Of a DNA stretch of 64,000 bases, positions 31,662 to 43,818 are shown in pieces. Source of the DNA: Selaginella tamariscina (lineage: Eukaryota > Streptophyta > Lycopodiopsida > Selaginellales > Selaginellaceae); contig PUQB01000263.1 in assembly GCA_003024785.1 (NCBI GenBank), positions 275,403 to 339,402 on the forward strand, read 5' to 3'. The position numbers and the translations under genes are program-made. A model generated the notes under the pieces. The model was not told the origin of the DNA. It did no database searches and saw only the letters and a list, made by a program, of their open reading frames with translations. The first letter of the stretch is position 1; each line of letters starts with the position of its first letter.

Positions 31662-33902
31662 ATGAATGCTTCTTGTCGGCTGCTACACATTTTTCCGACA
31701 AGCAATAACTGGCAGCCGTTATCTGTGTTTAGGAAACTTAGGCAAGAAATTAGCAAACCCATTGAGTGTAAGAAGTATATTCCTGCATTAAGAGCCCTTC
31801 TTCAAGGTTTCCACTTATTCCAGCTTTGCTTCAGGGTTTTCCACACTACTACATGTAAAGACACTCCTGGTTCTTCTGCTTCAGACATCCCCAGTGGCTT
31901 GGATGAGGTATGCACACACACACGCGTGCACACGATGTAGTTATTTTGTGATGTATTGTGGGTATATATGTGTGTGTGTGTTGATATGGCAGTTATATAT
32001 ATGACCATATGTATGGTATGCATGTCTTATCTATGACATGATAATACACATTGCTCGTGCCTATGCAGCACACACATACATGCATATGTAAATGTACAGT
32101 ATCACAGTGTATAATACTGAACATTTGTCTTTGTATTCATAGTTCCTTTTATATGTATATGATAAACAGATTCGTGCTTACACATATGTGTTGTTTTACT
32201 TTATTCTTCTAGTGCTAGTTTGTCTTTGATGATATTATTATGATACATCTTGAAAGAATCTCTCTCTCTCTCTCATATATATCATATAGTTCCTGTCAAT
32301 ATACAGCACGTACAAGTAATAGGTGTCACCTTTGTTTCGCTTTGTGATTATATTAACAGTGAGTTTGCTGTATGACGGATATATATCTGTGTGATATCTA
32401 TGACATAGAAATTAGATATGTAATGTATTTATCTGCAGATATAACACACACATTACACCCGACAGATATAAGTTTCTGCATATACACAAGAGGTGCAAGA
32501 AAAACGTGGAATCCTAAGAGGAACGTGCATTGTTTGTGGTGTTGTTCTTTCACGTTAATACTTAGTGTGTATTTTATGATATATACATATATTGATACAG
32601 GTGAAAATGATTACCAATCTGGAACAAGCTCTAGGAACTCCTTTTGATGTTGGCCCCCAAGTTCCACCCCCAAAACCACTTGTCATTGTTATAAGTGGAC
32701 CAAGTGGTGTTGGCAAAGACGCTGTCATCAAGGTGCCCATATATATAATACATACGTACATGTGCGTGTGTGTGTATAGATATACATTCTGTGTGTGTGT
32801 GTGTGTGTATGTGTAAATACACAATCTAACATATATACGGCACACACTATAACTTATTGTCAAGTTTGTTGTTTTGTTGGATTAGAGGCTTCAAGAAGTC
32901 GAAAGGAGATACATTTTGTGGTAACAGCTACAACAAGGCAAAAAACGGCCCGGTGAAGTTGACGGAGTTGATTATTACTTCGTTAGCAAGGAAGAATTCG
33001 AGGACATGATTATCAAGACGAGCTCCTCGAACACGCTTTGGTTTATGGAGATTATAAAGGAATCCCCAAGAAAACAGGTGCATTTATATATGTGTGTCTG
33101 TATCAGAGACTTCACTATTATGTATAGATGTAGGAGATGTACATACATCTCTCTCTCTCTCTTATCAGAGACTTCACTATTATGTATGATGTAGGAATGT
33201 TCCCTCTCTCTCTCTCTCGTATCAGAGACTTCACTATTATGTATAGATGTAGGAATGTACATATCTCTCTCTCTCTCTCTCTCTCTCGTATCAGAGACTT
33301 CACTATTATGTATAGATGTAGGAGATGTACATACATCTTTCTCTCTCTCTCGTATCAGAGACTTCACTATTAGATGTAGGAGATGTACATGCATCTCTCT
33401 CTCTCTCTCGTATCAGAGACTTCACTATTAGATGTAGGAGATGTACATACATCTCTCTCGTATCAGAGACTTCACTATCATGTATAGATTGTAGGAGATG
33501 TACATACATCTCTCTCTCTCTCTCTCTTATGTATACTTAACAGTATATAACACACGTATATGCAGGTGAGAGAGTGTTTAAAGGAAGGAAAAGATGTAGT
33601 TTTAAGAGTAGACGTACAAGGGGCTGCCACCGTTCGATCGATACTGGGCGAAATGCAGTATTCATATACATAGTGGCGGAGTCGGAGTTTGCATTGGTTA
33701 AGCGGTTAATTGAGAGGAAACGGAGAGTTTCGACAAATTGGTGGTGAGAGTTGGGACCGCTCGGGAGGAGGTCAAACGGCTGGGGGAGTTTGACTACGTG
33801 GTGGTCAACACGGAAGGTCAACTCGAGTCGTCGGTCAACTCCGTGTGTAAGATTATCGATGCCGAGAAGTCTAGGGTCGTTCAAAAGATGGCTAACATAT
33901 GA
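31662..33902 (+). CDS. GK2: guanylate kinase, organelle-type (plant GK2), four exons with five frame breaks
   Basis: Transfers phosphate from ATP to GMP; the plant GK2/GKpm type works in plastids and mitochondria. Exons: 31662-31907, 32602-32731, 32885-33075 and 33566-33902. Exon 1 is an Arg/Ser-rich presequence ([20 protein letters not shown]). Exon 2 has the P-loop context [19 protein letters not shown]. Exon 3 encodes the GMP-binding lid ([20 protein letters not shown] in one frame). Exon 4 has [20 protein letters not shown] and ends [20 protein letters not shown]. Exons 3 and 4 contain single-base frame changes near 32900, 32940-32945 (A6), 33015-33018, 33646-33648 (GGG) and 33718-33720 (AAA). 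Conserved residues on both sides of each are intact and splice sites are normal. Sequence error is therefore more likely than pseudogene, but this cannot be decided here. Confidence 0.85.
33105..33530. repeat. seven-copy minisatellite in guanylate kinase intron 3
   Basis: Seven head-to-tail copies of a 50-68-bp unit. Each starts TATCAGAGACTTCACTAT, continues with ATGTAGG...GTACATACAT and ends in a variable (CT)n tail. Length variation comes from the CT tail and from loss of TATGTA in units 5 and 6. Confidence 0.95.
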
Positions 33903-34865
33903 ACAGGAAAGATATACGTTTATACTTGAAAAAAACTTTTTACTTTGATAATACAAAACTATGAATTATAAATTGATATATAATATATATCCAGCACACA
34001 CACACGTATATACATACACAACAAACTAATTAAATTTCTAAGTCATTTGAATTAAATCTTACAATATCTAATATTTACTCTTTTTAAATAAACTCTTATA
34101 TATAATATAATAAAAAGATTTAATACTAGTAGCTCTGATGATTAATTATAATTAGTATAAGTTCAATTAATCAGGTTACCTTAATAAGAATAAAGAAGAA
34201 TTATTTAGCTAAATAAATACCAAAATATTATTAATTATTAAATTATAAAAAAATTCAAAAATCATTTAATATGTTGTAACTTGAGAGTGCTTATGTAAGT
34301 GTTATAAAATAAAATGAAGTGTGCACGACGTATAACTTATGGTAGGTATTAAAATTTCAGAGAGCAAATACACATACAGATTATATATATTTTCTTTTTT
34401 CTTTATTTTTAGAGTTTCTAATTACTCTATGTATCGCAGTGTGCTGTAAAATTATAAACCCTAAATTCAATTTAAATTTGAACGGTGAAGATCGTTTATT
34501 TAGCCGTTGATAATTGTTTTGATTTGACAGTGTGAAGATTGTATATAAGTTCCTATGTATAGTCGTTTAGTAAATAATCAGAGATTCACATACATACATG
34601 CATATGTGCATATGGATATGTGCTAGGATACGTGTATCCAACTCAGTATGTAGTCTCGTCATATATATAAACGACGTCTATACGTCTGATGTACACAATC
34701 TGGTCTATTACATACATACATACACGTATACAGAACTATACAAGATATATATATGAGTGTATGTATATATGTGGTTTACAGTTATGGTTTGTGCGTAGGT
34801 AGTTGCATGTGTGCGTGGGCTCCAACCCTAGACAATATTTAAGTTAAGAACCCTAATTAGGTTTC
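33903..34865. other. AT-rich spacer with a relic LTR fragment
   Basis: No ORF. At about 34272-34296 the sequence GTAACTTGAGAGTGCTTATG matches, with one or two changes, a segment at about 54636-54657 that lies in an LTR relic ending at a tRNA-Met-type primer site. This suggests a decayed copy of the same family here. Confidence 0.4.
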
Positions 34866-34929
34866 GTGGGGAGCAGCGTTCCTGGTAAGCACGTAGGATT
34901 AGAAATTCTCCAATTGGTGTTTGCAGCTA

Positions 34930-36463
34930 TGAAGAATCTGACATGTTTGCAGCTTACGGAGATACTGAGAAAAAGAGTATGGTGTCTCTTCGTCAAAAAA
35001 AAGTTTAGCGCCAAGGTTATGAGGCAGCAGGAGAATGTAGTGCAAAAGAACTCGGAAGAGCCGAAAAACCTAGAGACAGAAGAGGTTTTGGTCCAACTAA
35101 TAGACCCAACGAAAGCAGTTGATTCACTGCCCTCCAAACAAATGCACCAAGGGATTGTTTATGGCCAACAATCCCTTCATTCAGATTAGGAGTACCACCT
35201 CAACTCAGCAAAACCACATTGACAAGTTTGGAGGGTCGGACATGGATAGTGACACACTATTCTCCTTCATGCAGGCTTTTGAAAGGGACGTTCTGCAAGC
35301 TAGCTTGTAAGCTCTCTATTATGCAAGCCTAACTTATGTACTCATGTTGTTTTTAGCTCCGTTGGGGATGTTATGAGCCAACAAGAGAGTCAGGAAATCC
35401 ATGGGGCACTTTTCCGCGGCTTATCCAAGTCACGCGACCAAGCTTGGATCTTCTATACGATCTGGAGTTGAGACAACGGGATTATGAACGTGAACACAAG
35501 TGTAAGCGCCCACGGTACCAAGCTATGTGTGGACAGAAAGGCTACCACCTTGAGACACCACCTCAGGCAGACAACGAAGAAGAAAAGAAAGAGGAGCAGG
35601 CTGGTGACAAGGGATGGGGCTTTATGGATTTCTTTGGCAGTGTGGAGGACTTCAGGCCAGTAAATCATCCTCGGCTGGTTGCTGCTCAACGGTTTAATCC
35701 GAAAAAGTACGTGATCGTTGGAAAAGGAAGTGGAAGAAAGACCACGAGGCTGAGAATGGTGTGTACCAAGGTGGATGTTACTGTGTTCAAGGAGTCCGAG
35801 CCAACTTGCTGTGCGGACACAAGAATCCAATGTATGATCTTGTTGTCTGTTCTAATAAGTGGACGTACGCTTTGAGGTAGGGGGTGTTATTCAAATCGGA
35901 GAAGACGGGGAGGTTTCAGAGAACTCTTACAGAGGTATGGTCTTTCTAATATATATAGAAGAGACTAAACCAATCGTTTTAATTTTTTAGATTATGCAAT
36001 ACTAGAGAAGAAGATGGCTACACAGAGAGGGAGGAACTGAGCTATGCACAGCTTCGTGGTCTTCTTGAGTCATCACGGATGTTTGCGAAGTCCAGGTATC
36101 CAGATTACTTCAAATCTAATGAACAAGTAAAGTATCCAGAAGGCACATACATTGTGGGAGACTTCTTTGTTGCACCAAAGGCAAGTTTTAAGCATTATCT
36201 TCTGAACATATCAGTTAATGGTTTTTTTCTTTCCTATGCAGTGGTTTGATTTGCCAAATGCCCGTCAGTTCTACACGCTAGATGGTCGAAAGTTCTATGA
36301 AGGTTTATTAAGAATATTCCTTGGTGATTCGGTTTTGAACTGGACTTCCGATGATGTTCAGAGTGTTAGGGAGCTCAACCAAGCTGTGTTGGGCGAGTTT
36401 CAGTTTCTATTGAGAAATGGAAGACAACTCTCTGGGCAAAAGAGGAAGGCAAAAGAAATTTAA
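34930..36463 (+). CDS. unrecognised multi-exon gene
   Basis: I do not recognise this protein. Plausible exons are about 34929-35310 (ATG 34930 follows a TTTGCAG acceptor), about 35352-35935, 35991-36180 and 36241-36463 (stop TAA). Notable stretches are LRWGCYEPTRESGNPWGTFP, LLYDLELRQRDYEREHKCKR, a Glu/Lys-rich linker, FMDFFGSVEDFRPVNHPRLV, KKYVIVGKGSGRKTTRLRM, LRGLLESSRMFAKSRYPDYF and the C-terminal WFDLPNARQFYTLDGRKFYE. Exons 3 and 4 join across a GC donor (CCAAAG then GCAAGT). Frames do not join cleanly in the first two exons. No signal peptide or TM helix seen. It may be a lineage-specific gene or a domesticated or decayed mobile-element gene next to the retrotransposon. Confidence 0.5.
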
Positions 36464-37113
36464 AAACTTGTACATCCTTGTAAGTGTTTTATTTTTCTCT
36501 AATGTTTTATTGTGTCAGTGGTTTAGTATTTTGGTGTTACATCAATTGAACATATTTGTATAGTAATAGTAATAAACAGGTGTCTAAATATACATGTGTG
36601 TGTGCATGTAAATATTAATGTGGCATTTTTCGGGTGGTCAATCAAAGGGATTGGGTCCAACCACATACTACACACCAATAACAGTAAGTATGCCAAGCAC
36701 TAATTTCAGTAAAAGTGTGTATAAATGTAAATAGGTATAAGTGATTGTGACTCGTCCTAGCTCTTTCATGTTTTCAACCTCAATCTTTTTTCCAAGCATT
36801 CTCCAACAAATTGTTTAACTGTCGTGACACACAAAAGTTATACTTACGCAATCAAATTAACCTATATGTGTTATATAGATTGTAATTAGGTCTAATATGA
36901 ATAAGGAATTGTCCATGGTTAATGTTGTTTGCATGTTTTCTTAAAAATAAGACTAAGTTGAAAGACCTTGTTAAACTAAGAGGTACCTATGACATTAAAG
37001 ACTCAAAATAGTGTTTTTATTATTTGTTCAATGGTAAGTGAATAGCTACTGCCTTCTATAAGGATAGTTGTAAAAAATGATTTGGGTCTTTAGAGACTCA
37101 TTTGATACAGTTG
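36464..37113. other. spacer to the retrotransposon
   Basis: AT-rich, no supported gene or repeat. The first ~100 bp is probably the 3' UTR of the preceding gene. Confidence 0.5.
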
Positions 37114-37118
37114 AAAAG

Positions 37119-37791
37119 TGGCCCATCATCACGGCCAGCCGGTAGGTCGCCCCCGGCGCGGACGGCGGCTGGACGAAGCGCCGGATAAGGGGGAGGTACT
37201 GCAGGTACAGATTGATGGTGATCGGTGTCAGGTGGCGGCATAAGCGGGCAAAGATCCGATTGTCCAAACCAACTACCCAAGGTACGAAGGAAAGCACGCA
37301 TGGGAGGCGCATAAATGTGATAGGTAGGACTCTGTCACTAGGCGGCAGACCAGTGGGAGAGTGCCCTGTAGCTAGGGACTAGTGGTAGGTTACCCACTAT
37401 ATAAGCCGGAAGACTGGTAGTGGGTCGGGGTCATTTGAGGAGTCAAGTCTGCGTCTTATATCTTGCTCCCATGTCGAAGATAGTTTGTACTCAGACAGGC
37501 TATATATATATATCCATTTTCCTTCTATTCACCCCACAAGCGGGTACTCCTCGCCGCCCGACTCATGGCCCCGCAACACTCTCTACCCAGTCATCTCAGT
37601 AGAACTCCCCCTTTCTTGTACACGACCCTTGTGGCGTCCGGGTAGAGGCCATCCAATACTTCCCTTTACTCATGAGGTAAGGCCCGGCGTACTGGCCGAA
37701 CCTCCGGAGTTGGACGCCCTCACAGCGTCCTGGCGACCACTGCAGCTTCCTGAGAAGCACCACATCTGGCCTGCGGAGTCCCCGACGACCA
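37119..37791 (+). repeat. 5' LTR of element A
   Basis: 673 bp, matching 51525-52203 throughout. A TATA box (CTATATAAGC, about 37398-37407) is followed by the likely transcription start. The LTR ends CCCCGACGACCA. A candidate primer-binding site begins a few bases later with TGGCGACCACGGAGGGA (about 37796-37812); I cannot name its tRNA with confidence. Confidence 0.93.
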
Positions 37792-38097
37792 TTTGTGGCG
37801 ACCACGGAGGGATAGATATACACACTGATGGAGTTCACTGTAGCAAGTAGAGTGGCGGCCCGATGAAGAGCCGGGATTAACTCATTCGAGCAAATAGAGA
37901 TTACGAGCAACAACTGACCAGGAGAATGAGGCGGGCCGGCCGAGGAGAGTGATGGATGGCGGCGAAGCACCTCGGTTGCCGCAATCAGCCCCTGCCTCAC
38001 CTACCCGAGGGAAACAACGGTAACGCTGCATGGCCGAATCTCTGAGCAGCGGTAAACTCGGCACATTGGCGGCAGAGGCGGTCGCACACCACTGACG

Positions 38098-40276
38098 ATG
38101 AAGAAGGATATGAAGGAACCGCAGCACGTCCGGACGGCAATCCAGGTACGGCATCATGCGGGTATGAACAACACCGAACGGACGACTTCGCCTGACAGTA
38201 ACTACGATGCAGAGTGGGATGGATGGCAAGACGACGAAAGCCCTCCGCCTCTCGACATAGGTGAAACTGACAGGCCACGAAGAGCCCCCATACCAATGAA
38301 CAGAACCAGTGTTTGACAAGTACCCCCGAAGGAGGAAACCTCGCCCAGGACAACCCTAGGAGAGGGCAAGCCTGCACGAAGGCAAGAATCTCGAGGGGGA
38401 AAGCAACACGGATAGCGAAGGACGTGAGCCAGAAGCCCAGCAGACCAGCCCACGATGGAGTAAGATAGGAAACCCAGGGCCATCGTCACCCATCAGGGTG
38501 ATGAGGGGGGCCCATATCTACCCGGAAAGAGGGGAGGAAGAGCCTCATCCGGGAAGCCCCCTAGGGAGGGGCATCGATTGCCAACAAGGCAACCTCTGCA
38601 CCAAGAGTTCAGTTGATCGACGACGCAACAGGTCAGGGTGGTTACCAAGATGGAACCCAAGGCTTCGGAAGGCCAGGGTACACTGGGGCGACCGCCTATG
38701 CGGAGGCGACTGGACGTCGATGAGCTGACGGACTGGGAGGAGGCACCAGAAAGAGGCCGCACAGTGGCTACCTTGGAGAAGGGACGAGAGGAATTCGTCC
38801 AAGGGCAGGAGAGATTCGCCCGAGCGACTAGTATCGCACCAGCCCCGCGAGGGAAATCCGCCAGGGCACACGGCAGAGCCGCAACCATTACCAGACGGGG
38901 GATACCGTCTCGGGGCGAGGAGGAATCGCCCCATCGATCACGACCGTCTAGACGTCGCGAGGGAAATCCACGCACGGTCATACAAAACTACTCGCTGGAG
39001 GAGGGAAAACCGTCCAGCCAAGGTAAGCCGCGCCACTAGCCGTCAAGTTGGTCCCGGCGGGGGCCCTCAAGAGATAGCCAGGAGGAGCCCGTCCTCGTCA
39101 CCCACCCTCAACGGGAGGGCAGGGCCGCGAGGAAGGAGAAAGGTGCCTGCAAAATACCAAGACGTGGACTACACCACGTCCAAAGCGGAGGGTCCGGATC
39201 GGAACAACTCTCAGGCACAATGGGACGCCATGGGAGCCGACCCGGTCACCTTATTAGCCCAAGTGCTCAATCGGATGCAGGAGAGCACTGTAACAGTGCC
39301 CTTACCCGCGTTCCATGGAGCGAAGGGGGAAGACGCAGACCAACACGTCCATAAGTTCGAACAGTGTGCGAACTTTGGAGTGTGAGCGACAATCACAAGA
39401 AGGTGAGTGCCTTTGCATGCACTCTGACAAGAAGGCACATGCCTGGTGGATGCATTCCACGAAGGCGAACGAAGGAGCCCGCTGGGAAGACCGCACAAGG
39501 GCGTTTCTGGATACCTTCTAGGAAAAAAAGAGTGAAGAGGAGGTGATCCACAAGCTAACGAGCTTGAAACAAAAAGCGAGAGAGTTGGTTGATGAGTACA
39601 CGGTCCGCATGCTGGGGTATATCGCCCGGCTAAGAGACACCCCAATTGACCTGACCAAGAAAATGTGGTACCGGAAAGGACTACGGTGGAGATCTGCAAG
39701 TGGATCGGCCTAGATGACGATCGGACGTTCGACAAGTTGCTCCGATATGCCAGGAAGGCCGAAAAGCGGGAAACAGAAAGACACCAAGAAAACAGGACAA
39801 ACCGGACGCAAAAGGGACCAACAGCACCACCACAGACGAGGACGACCTCTCGGATGTCCCCAATCCGACCTGGAGGGAAAGACAGGAGGGGACAGGGAGC
39901 ACACGCAATCCCAACGAAGGGGGACTTACAGAGCGGTCACAAAGCAGGAAGACCTGGCGGCGACCCTTGCTCAGTTAGGATACACAGCGCGCAGGGACAG
40001 TATTGCAAAGTGTGTAATGTCCATGGATCCCACAACACAGACAACTGTTACCAGCTAACCAAGCTCCTAAGCAGCACGCCACCCCAGGCCGGTGCCTGGG
40101 CCGTTGAGCGACAGGAGGCGGATCACTGGGGGACCGACGGTATGGGAGCCGTAGTGGGGGCCAATTCCGCCGTAGATCGCGGTCAGGAGACCGCGACCAG
40201 AGGTCGCGTTCCTGGGAACGACAACAAAACCGACCCAGATACAACGACAGAGATAGACGGTCGGAACGAGAGTTGA
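38098..40276 (+). pseudogene. element A gag region
   Basis: Several overlapping frames form a broken gag. There is a charged Arg/Glu/Gly-rich N part (RRLDVDELTDWEEAPERGRT) and a gag core at 39143-39385 (TLLAQVLNRMQESTVTVPLP, AFHGAKGEDADQHVHKFEQC). The CA-like continuation is frame-shifted near 39385 and 39520. A zinc-knuckle-like CKVCNVHGSHNTDNC lies at about 40007-40052, and a second Cys-rich stretch CTLCSEHHPLYRC at about 40279. It cannot make one polyprotein. Confidence 0.75.
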
Positions 40277-40742
40277 TATGCACGCTGTGCAGCGAACACC
40301 ATCCACTGTATCGATGCCCCTGGATGCGATGCTCAAACCCATGCTGGAAGCACATGTACCAAAAGCCATAGGGGTGGCCGAGGGACCAGCCCGGCCACCA
40401 CAACACTAGGTTCCACACCGCAGACCCACCATGTAGAAACGTAACCCCGAGCTGCAATGCGGGGCAATCACGAGATCCCAAGCCCAACAGACCAGACAAC
40501 CAGTCAACTTGGAGGAGGAAGACAACGGGGAGTCAGTGAAGAGGAAGTGGCAGCCGAACCTGGGAAACCAGGCCAGTGGGAGCAAAAACGTGTTGAATGG
40601 AGGCGGCTGCAAACAGGTAAGACTGGCACAAGGCGCAGAGGCCAGGGGCACAACGGGGATGCACGAGGCCCTGCTGGGAAGATGCGAGAAACCCACGTGT
40701 CGGTAACCTTAGGGGAACTGCTACACTTATCCCCAGGGCTGT

Positions 40743-41293
40743 ATGAAGTCCTCACCAGAGAACTGCACAGAGGCAGTCACGGCCCCAAGGGTCGCAACAA
40801 CAGCGGTAGACTTTGTGGACGATGTACCGGCCATACCTGTTCAGATGGCAGGATGCACAGTCCACAACGTAATCATAGATGGGGGATCAGGCGTGAACAT
40901 CATGTCCACAAACTCCATCAACAACTGGGAATGCCACCTCCGGAGCCCTCACCCTTCCTCATACGCATGGCGAACCAAACCAAGGTGGTCCCTAAGGGAA
41001 TCATGAGGAAGGTAAGCATCAGGATCCAGAGCATCAAGTTCCTGATAAACGTGGTCGTCCTCGACATGCACGCCAAAGGGGGGTTCGACTTACTCCTGGG
41101 CCGGCGTGGCTCCGGGGCGCAAGGGTACAACACGATTGGGAGAAGCAGCGGATTCGGTTTCCCGTCAAGGAGGGAGTCGTATCCGTCGTTGCAAGACAAG
41201 TCCCGGCGCCACCCTCGGAGTCCCGACCCCAGGAATACCATCTCCCGGACTGGGGGGAGGGGCTGGATGATGAGGAGGAAGCGGCCATCCTAG
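40743..41293 (+). pseudogene. element A aspartic protease region
   Basis: Contains AIPVQMAGCTVHNVIIDGGS followed by GVNIMS. The protease-type DGGS takes the place of the usual D-S/T-G. The frame then shifts to QTKVVPKGIMRKVSIRIQSI and VVLDMHAKGGFDLLLGR, typical of gypsy protease-RT spacers. Frameshifted internally. Confidence 0.7.
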
Positions 41294-41483
41294 CGTGCTT
41301 GCCAGAGCTATTCGTCTAGGAGAGGTGGACCCTAACAGGAAGTACGAGAGTGGTCGCTACATACCTAATGACTCGGTTAGAAACCGATGCAGACACTGGA
41401 AGCTCAAATCCCGAAGTGGCCTGTTCTGTGGAAGGAAATAACGAGTCTAGCCCCCTCGGCCAGGAAGAGTACGTAGCAGACCA

Positions 41484-42420
41484 ATGTATGGGTGGAACAT
41501 AACGCCCGAAGCAGCGGTCAAGCAGGTCAACATAAGCTCCGACGAAAACCCCCGACTAGTAAATATTAACGCCACATCGGAGCACAGCTGGAAGAGCAGA
41601 TCACCGACTGTCCGAAGATACAGAGAAATATTCGCTTGGACCTATCACGACCTAAGGGGGGTACCGCCGGAATTGTGTCAGCACCGAATTAAACTGAAAC
41701 CGACACTCGCCCAACCGGCAACAACGCTACTGCATCAACCTGAACTACGCCCAAAGGCCAAACAAGAGATCGACAAGTGGCTCGAAGCGGACTTTGTCTA
41801 CCCCATCGAAAACCCGGAATGGCTGTCACCAATTGTGATCGTGCCGAAGAAAGACGGCCGGCTGAGAATCTGCGTAGATTACCGAAGGCTGAATGCCGCC
41901 ACGGAGAAGGACCCGTCCCATTCCATTCACAGAGGCCATCCTAGAAGACGTAGCAGGCCATGAGATGTACTCGTTCATGGACGACTTCAGTGGATACAAT
42001 CAGGTAGCGGACGACCAAGGCCAAAACTGCCTTTATCACGGATTGGGGAGCTTACGACTTCAGAGTTATGCCGTTCGGGCTTGCAATGCTCCAGCCACGT
42101 TTCAAAGGTTGGTCCAGGGTATTCCCGGACAACCTACAGATTTTGTCGGGCATTCCTGGACGACTTCACAGCTTACGGACCAGCGGAAGACCATGTGACG
42201 CGCTTGGAATGGGTATTCCGGCACTGCAAGGAATATGGGATATCTCCCAACCCCTCAAAGTGCGTATTTGGCATGACCACGGGGAAGTTGCTAGGGCACA
42301 TCATTTCCAAGAAGGCATCACGGTGGACCCAGGTTCAGTACGAGCACTGGCCGAAATGCCCCCTCCGCAGAACGTCATGGAACTCGAAGGTTCTTGGGGA
42401 AAGCAGGGTTCTATCATAAG
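41484..42420 (+). pseudogene. element A reverse transcriptase
   Basis: RT motifs are spread over three frames: EIDKWLEADFVYPIENPEWL, SPIVIVPKKDGRLRICVDYR, then YSFMDDFSGYNQV, and the active-site box FLDDF (about 42150) with PNPSKCVFGMTTGKLLGHII. Frame changes near 41910, 42040 and 42130. Order and spacing fit Ty3/gypsy. Confidence 0.85.
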
Positions 42421-42960
42421 TTTATCCGGAAATATGCGGATAGGGCCCAACCAATGACGGAATTACTCACCAAGGGAGCTCCATACCACCGGCAGGCAGC
42501 CTTCAAAAACATAAAGCACCAACTGGTAGAAGCGCCCATCCTCATCCCACCAGATTGGAATCGCCAGTTCCACCTGCAGATGGATGGCTCAAGCGTAGCG
42601 GCAGGCGCGGTCCTATCGCAGGAGGATGACGAGAGCATGCTCTGACCCATAGCATACGGGAGTCGACTCATGACGCCAGCCGAACGCAACTACTCGGAGA
42701 CTAACAAAGAATGCTTGGTAGTCATTTACGGGTATCCAAGTTTTGCCACTACCTTCTGGGCAACCACTTCATATTGATCATAGATCACCATGCCCTGTTG
42801 TACCTCGTAACAAACCACAACTCATCGAGAGGCCGGCGCAATGGATACTCCTCTTGCAGGAGTTCGAGTTTACTGTAATCCATAAGGCAGGTAAACTGCA
42901 CATATCACCAGACCTCCTCTCCCGAATAACAAGCGGCGAACCAGCGGAAATCACCGATCT
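42394..42960 (+). pseudogene. element A RNase H
   Basis: Frames with FYHKFIRKYADRAQPMTELL, FHLQMDGSSVAAGAVLSQED (first catalytic Asp) and QEFEFTVIHKAGKLHISPDL (the conserved N/H-A-D-x-L region reads SPDLLSR). Interrupted near 42645 and 42730. Confidence 0.8.
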
Positions 42961-43099
42961 ACTTGACATACCAGACGCTGGCCTTTTTGGGACAACTGTT
43001 GATCAGGGCACAGTACAACAAACCACCAAACCAAGAACCGGCTCGGACGTCCCAGAGTGGCAACGACCAATACGGCACTACCTCATTAGTGGGTTACAC

Positions 43100-43815
43100 A
43101 GCCTCTCTAGCACATCAGCAACACATCGACAGAGCCTGGCTCGAAGGTGTTTACCGTTCCAGCTGATCGGGGATCAACTCTACAAGCGAGGGAGGGATGA
43201 CATACTTCGGAGATGCCCACTGACCTGGGAAATCCCCGAGATTGTCGAGGCAGCTCACGCAGGACCGGGGCAGGACGCTTTAGGGGAGACAAAACGGCTA
43301 GGAAGATCCTACAGACTGGACTTTGGTGGCCAACCATCTTCTGGGACGCCACCAAGGTAGCAAGGAGCTGTGCCGATTGTCAGCGAATAGGCAAACCCAT
43401 GGCAGGCCAAGGCATGGAGTACCACCCCTCGGCAGGAATGGCGGCATTTGAGAAGTGGGGCCTGGACTTTATAGGACCTATCAACCCAAAGGCTCACACA
43501 ACGCACTCTAGGTACATAGTAGTGGCAACAGACTACGCCACAAATGGGTAGAGGCAAAGGCACTCAAGGACGCAACGGCAAGACAGACAGCAAGGTTCAT
43601 CTATACGAACATCTTGACACGGTTCGGATGCCCGTTGGAGCTGGTGTCCGACCAAGGGAGCCATTTCATCAATGAGACAGTCGAGAATTGGTCAAGGCAT
43701 TTGTCATCAAGCATCGCACGTCAACAGCTTACTATCCACAAGGGAATGGACAGGCTGAGTCCACAAACAAGGTGCTGGTCACCATCTTGAGGAAGCTCTG
43801 CACAGGGAACCTAGG
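43100..43815 (+). pseudogene. element A integrase, truncated
   Basis: An HHCC-type finger remnant (KILQTGLWWPTIFWDATKVA, then SCADCQRIGKPM) is followed by the catalytic core (WGLDFIGPINPK, then YIVVATDY). LVSDQGSHF and the region with TSTAYYPQGNGQAESTNKVL follow in another frame. The core is cut off by the start of element B at 43819. Confidence 0.85.
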
Positions 43816-43818
43816 CGC

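Noticed and set aside
33105-33530. CRISPR-like array
   Set aside because: The units are near-identical throughout with no unique spacers, lie in a plant intron and end in CT runs, so this is a minisatellite.
32975-33540. Frames with repeated [10 protein letters not shown] or YISLSLS peptides
   Set aside because: Produced by the intronic minisatellite of the guanylate kinase gene.
37046-38500. Long minus-strand frames in the element A leader
   Set aside because: GC-rich antisense shadows of the LTR and gag region with no domain.
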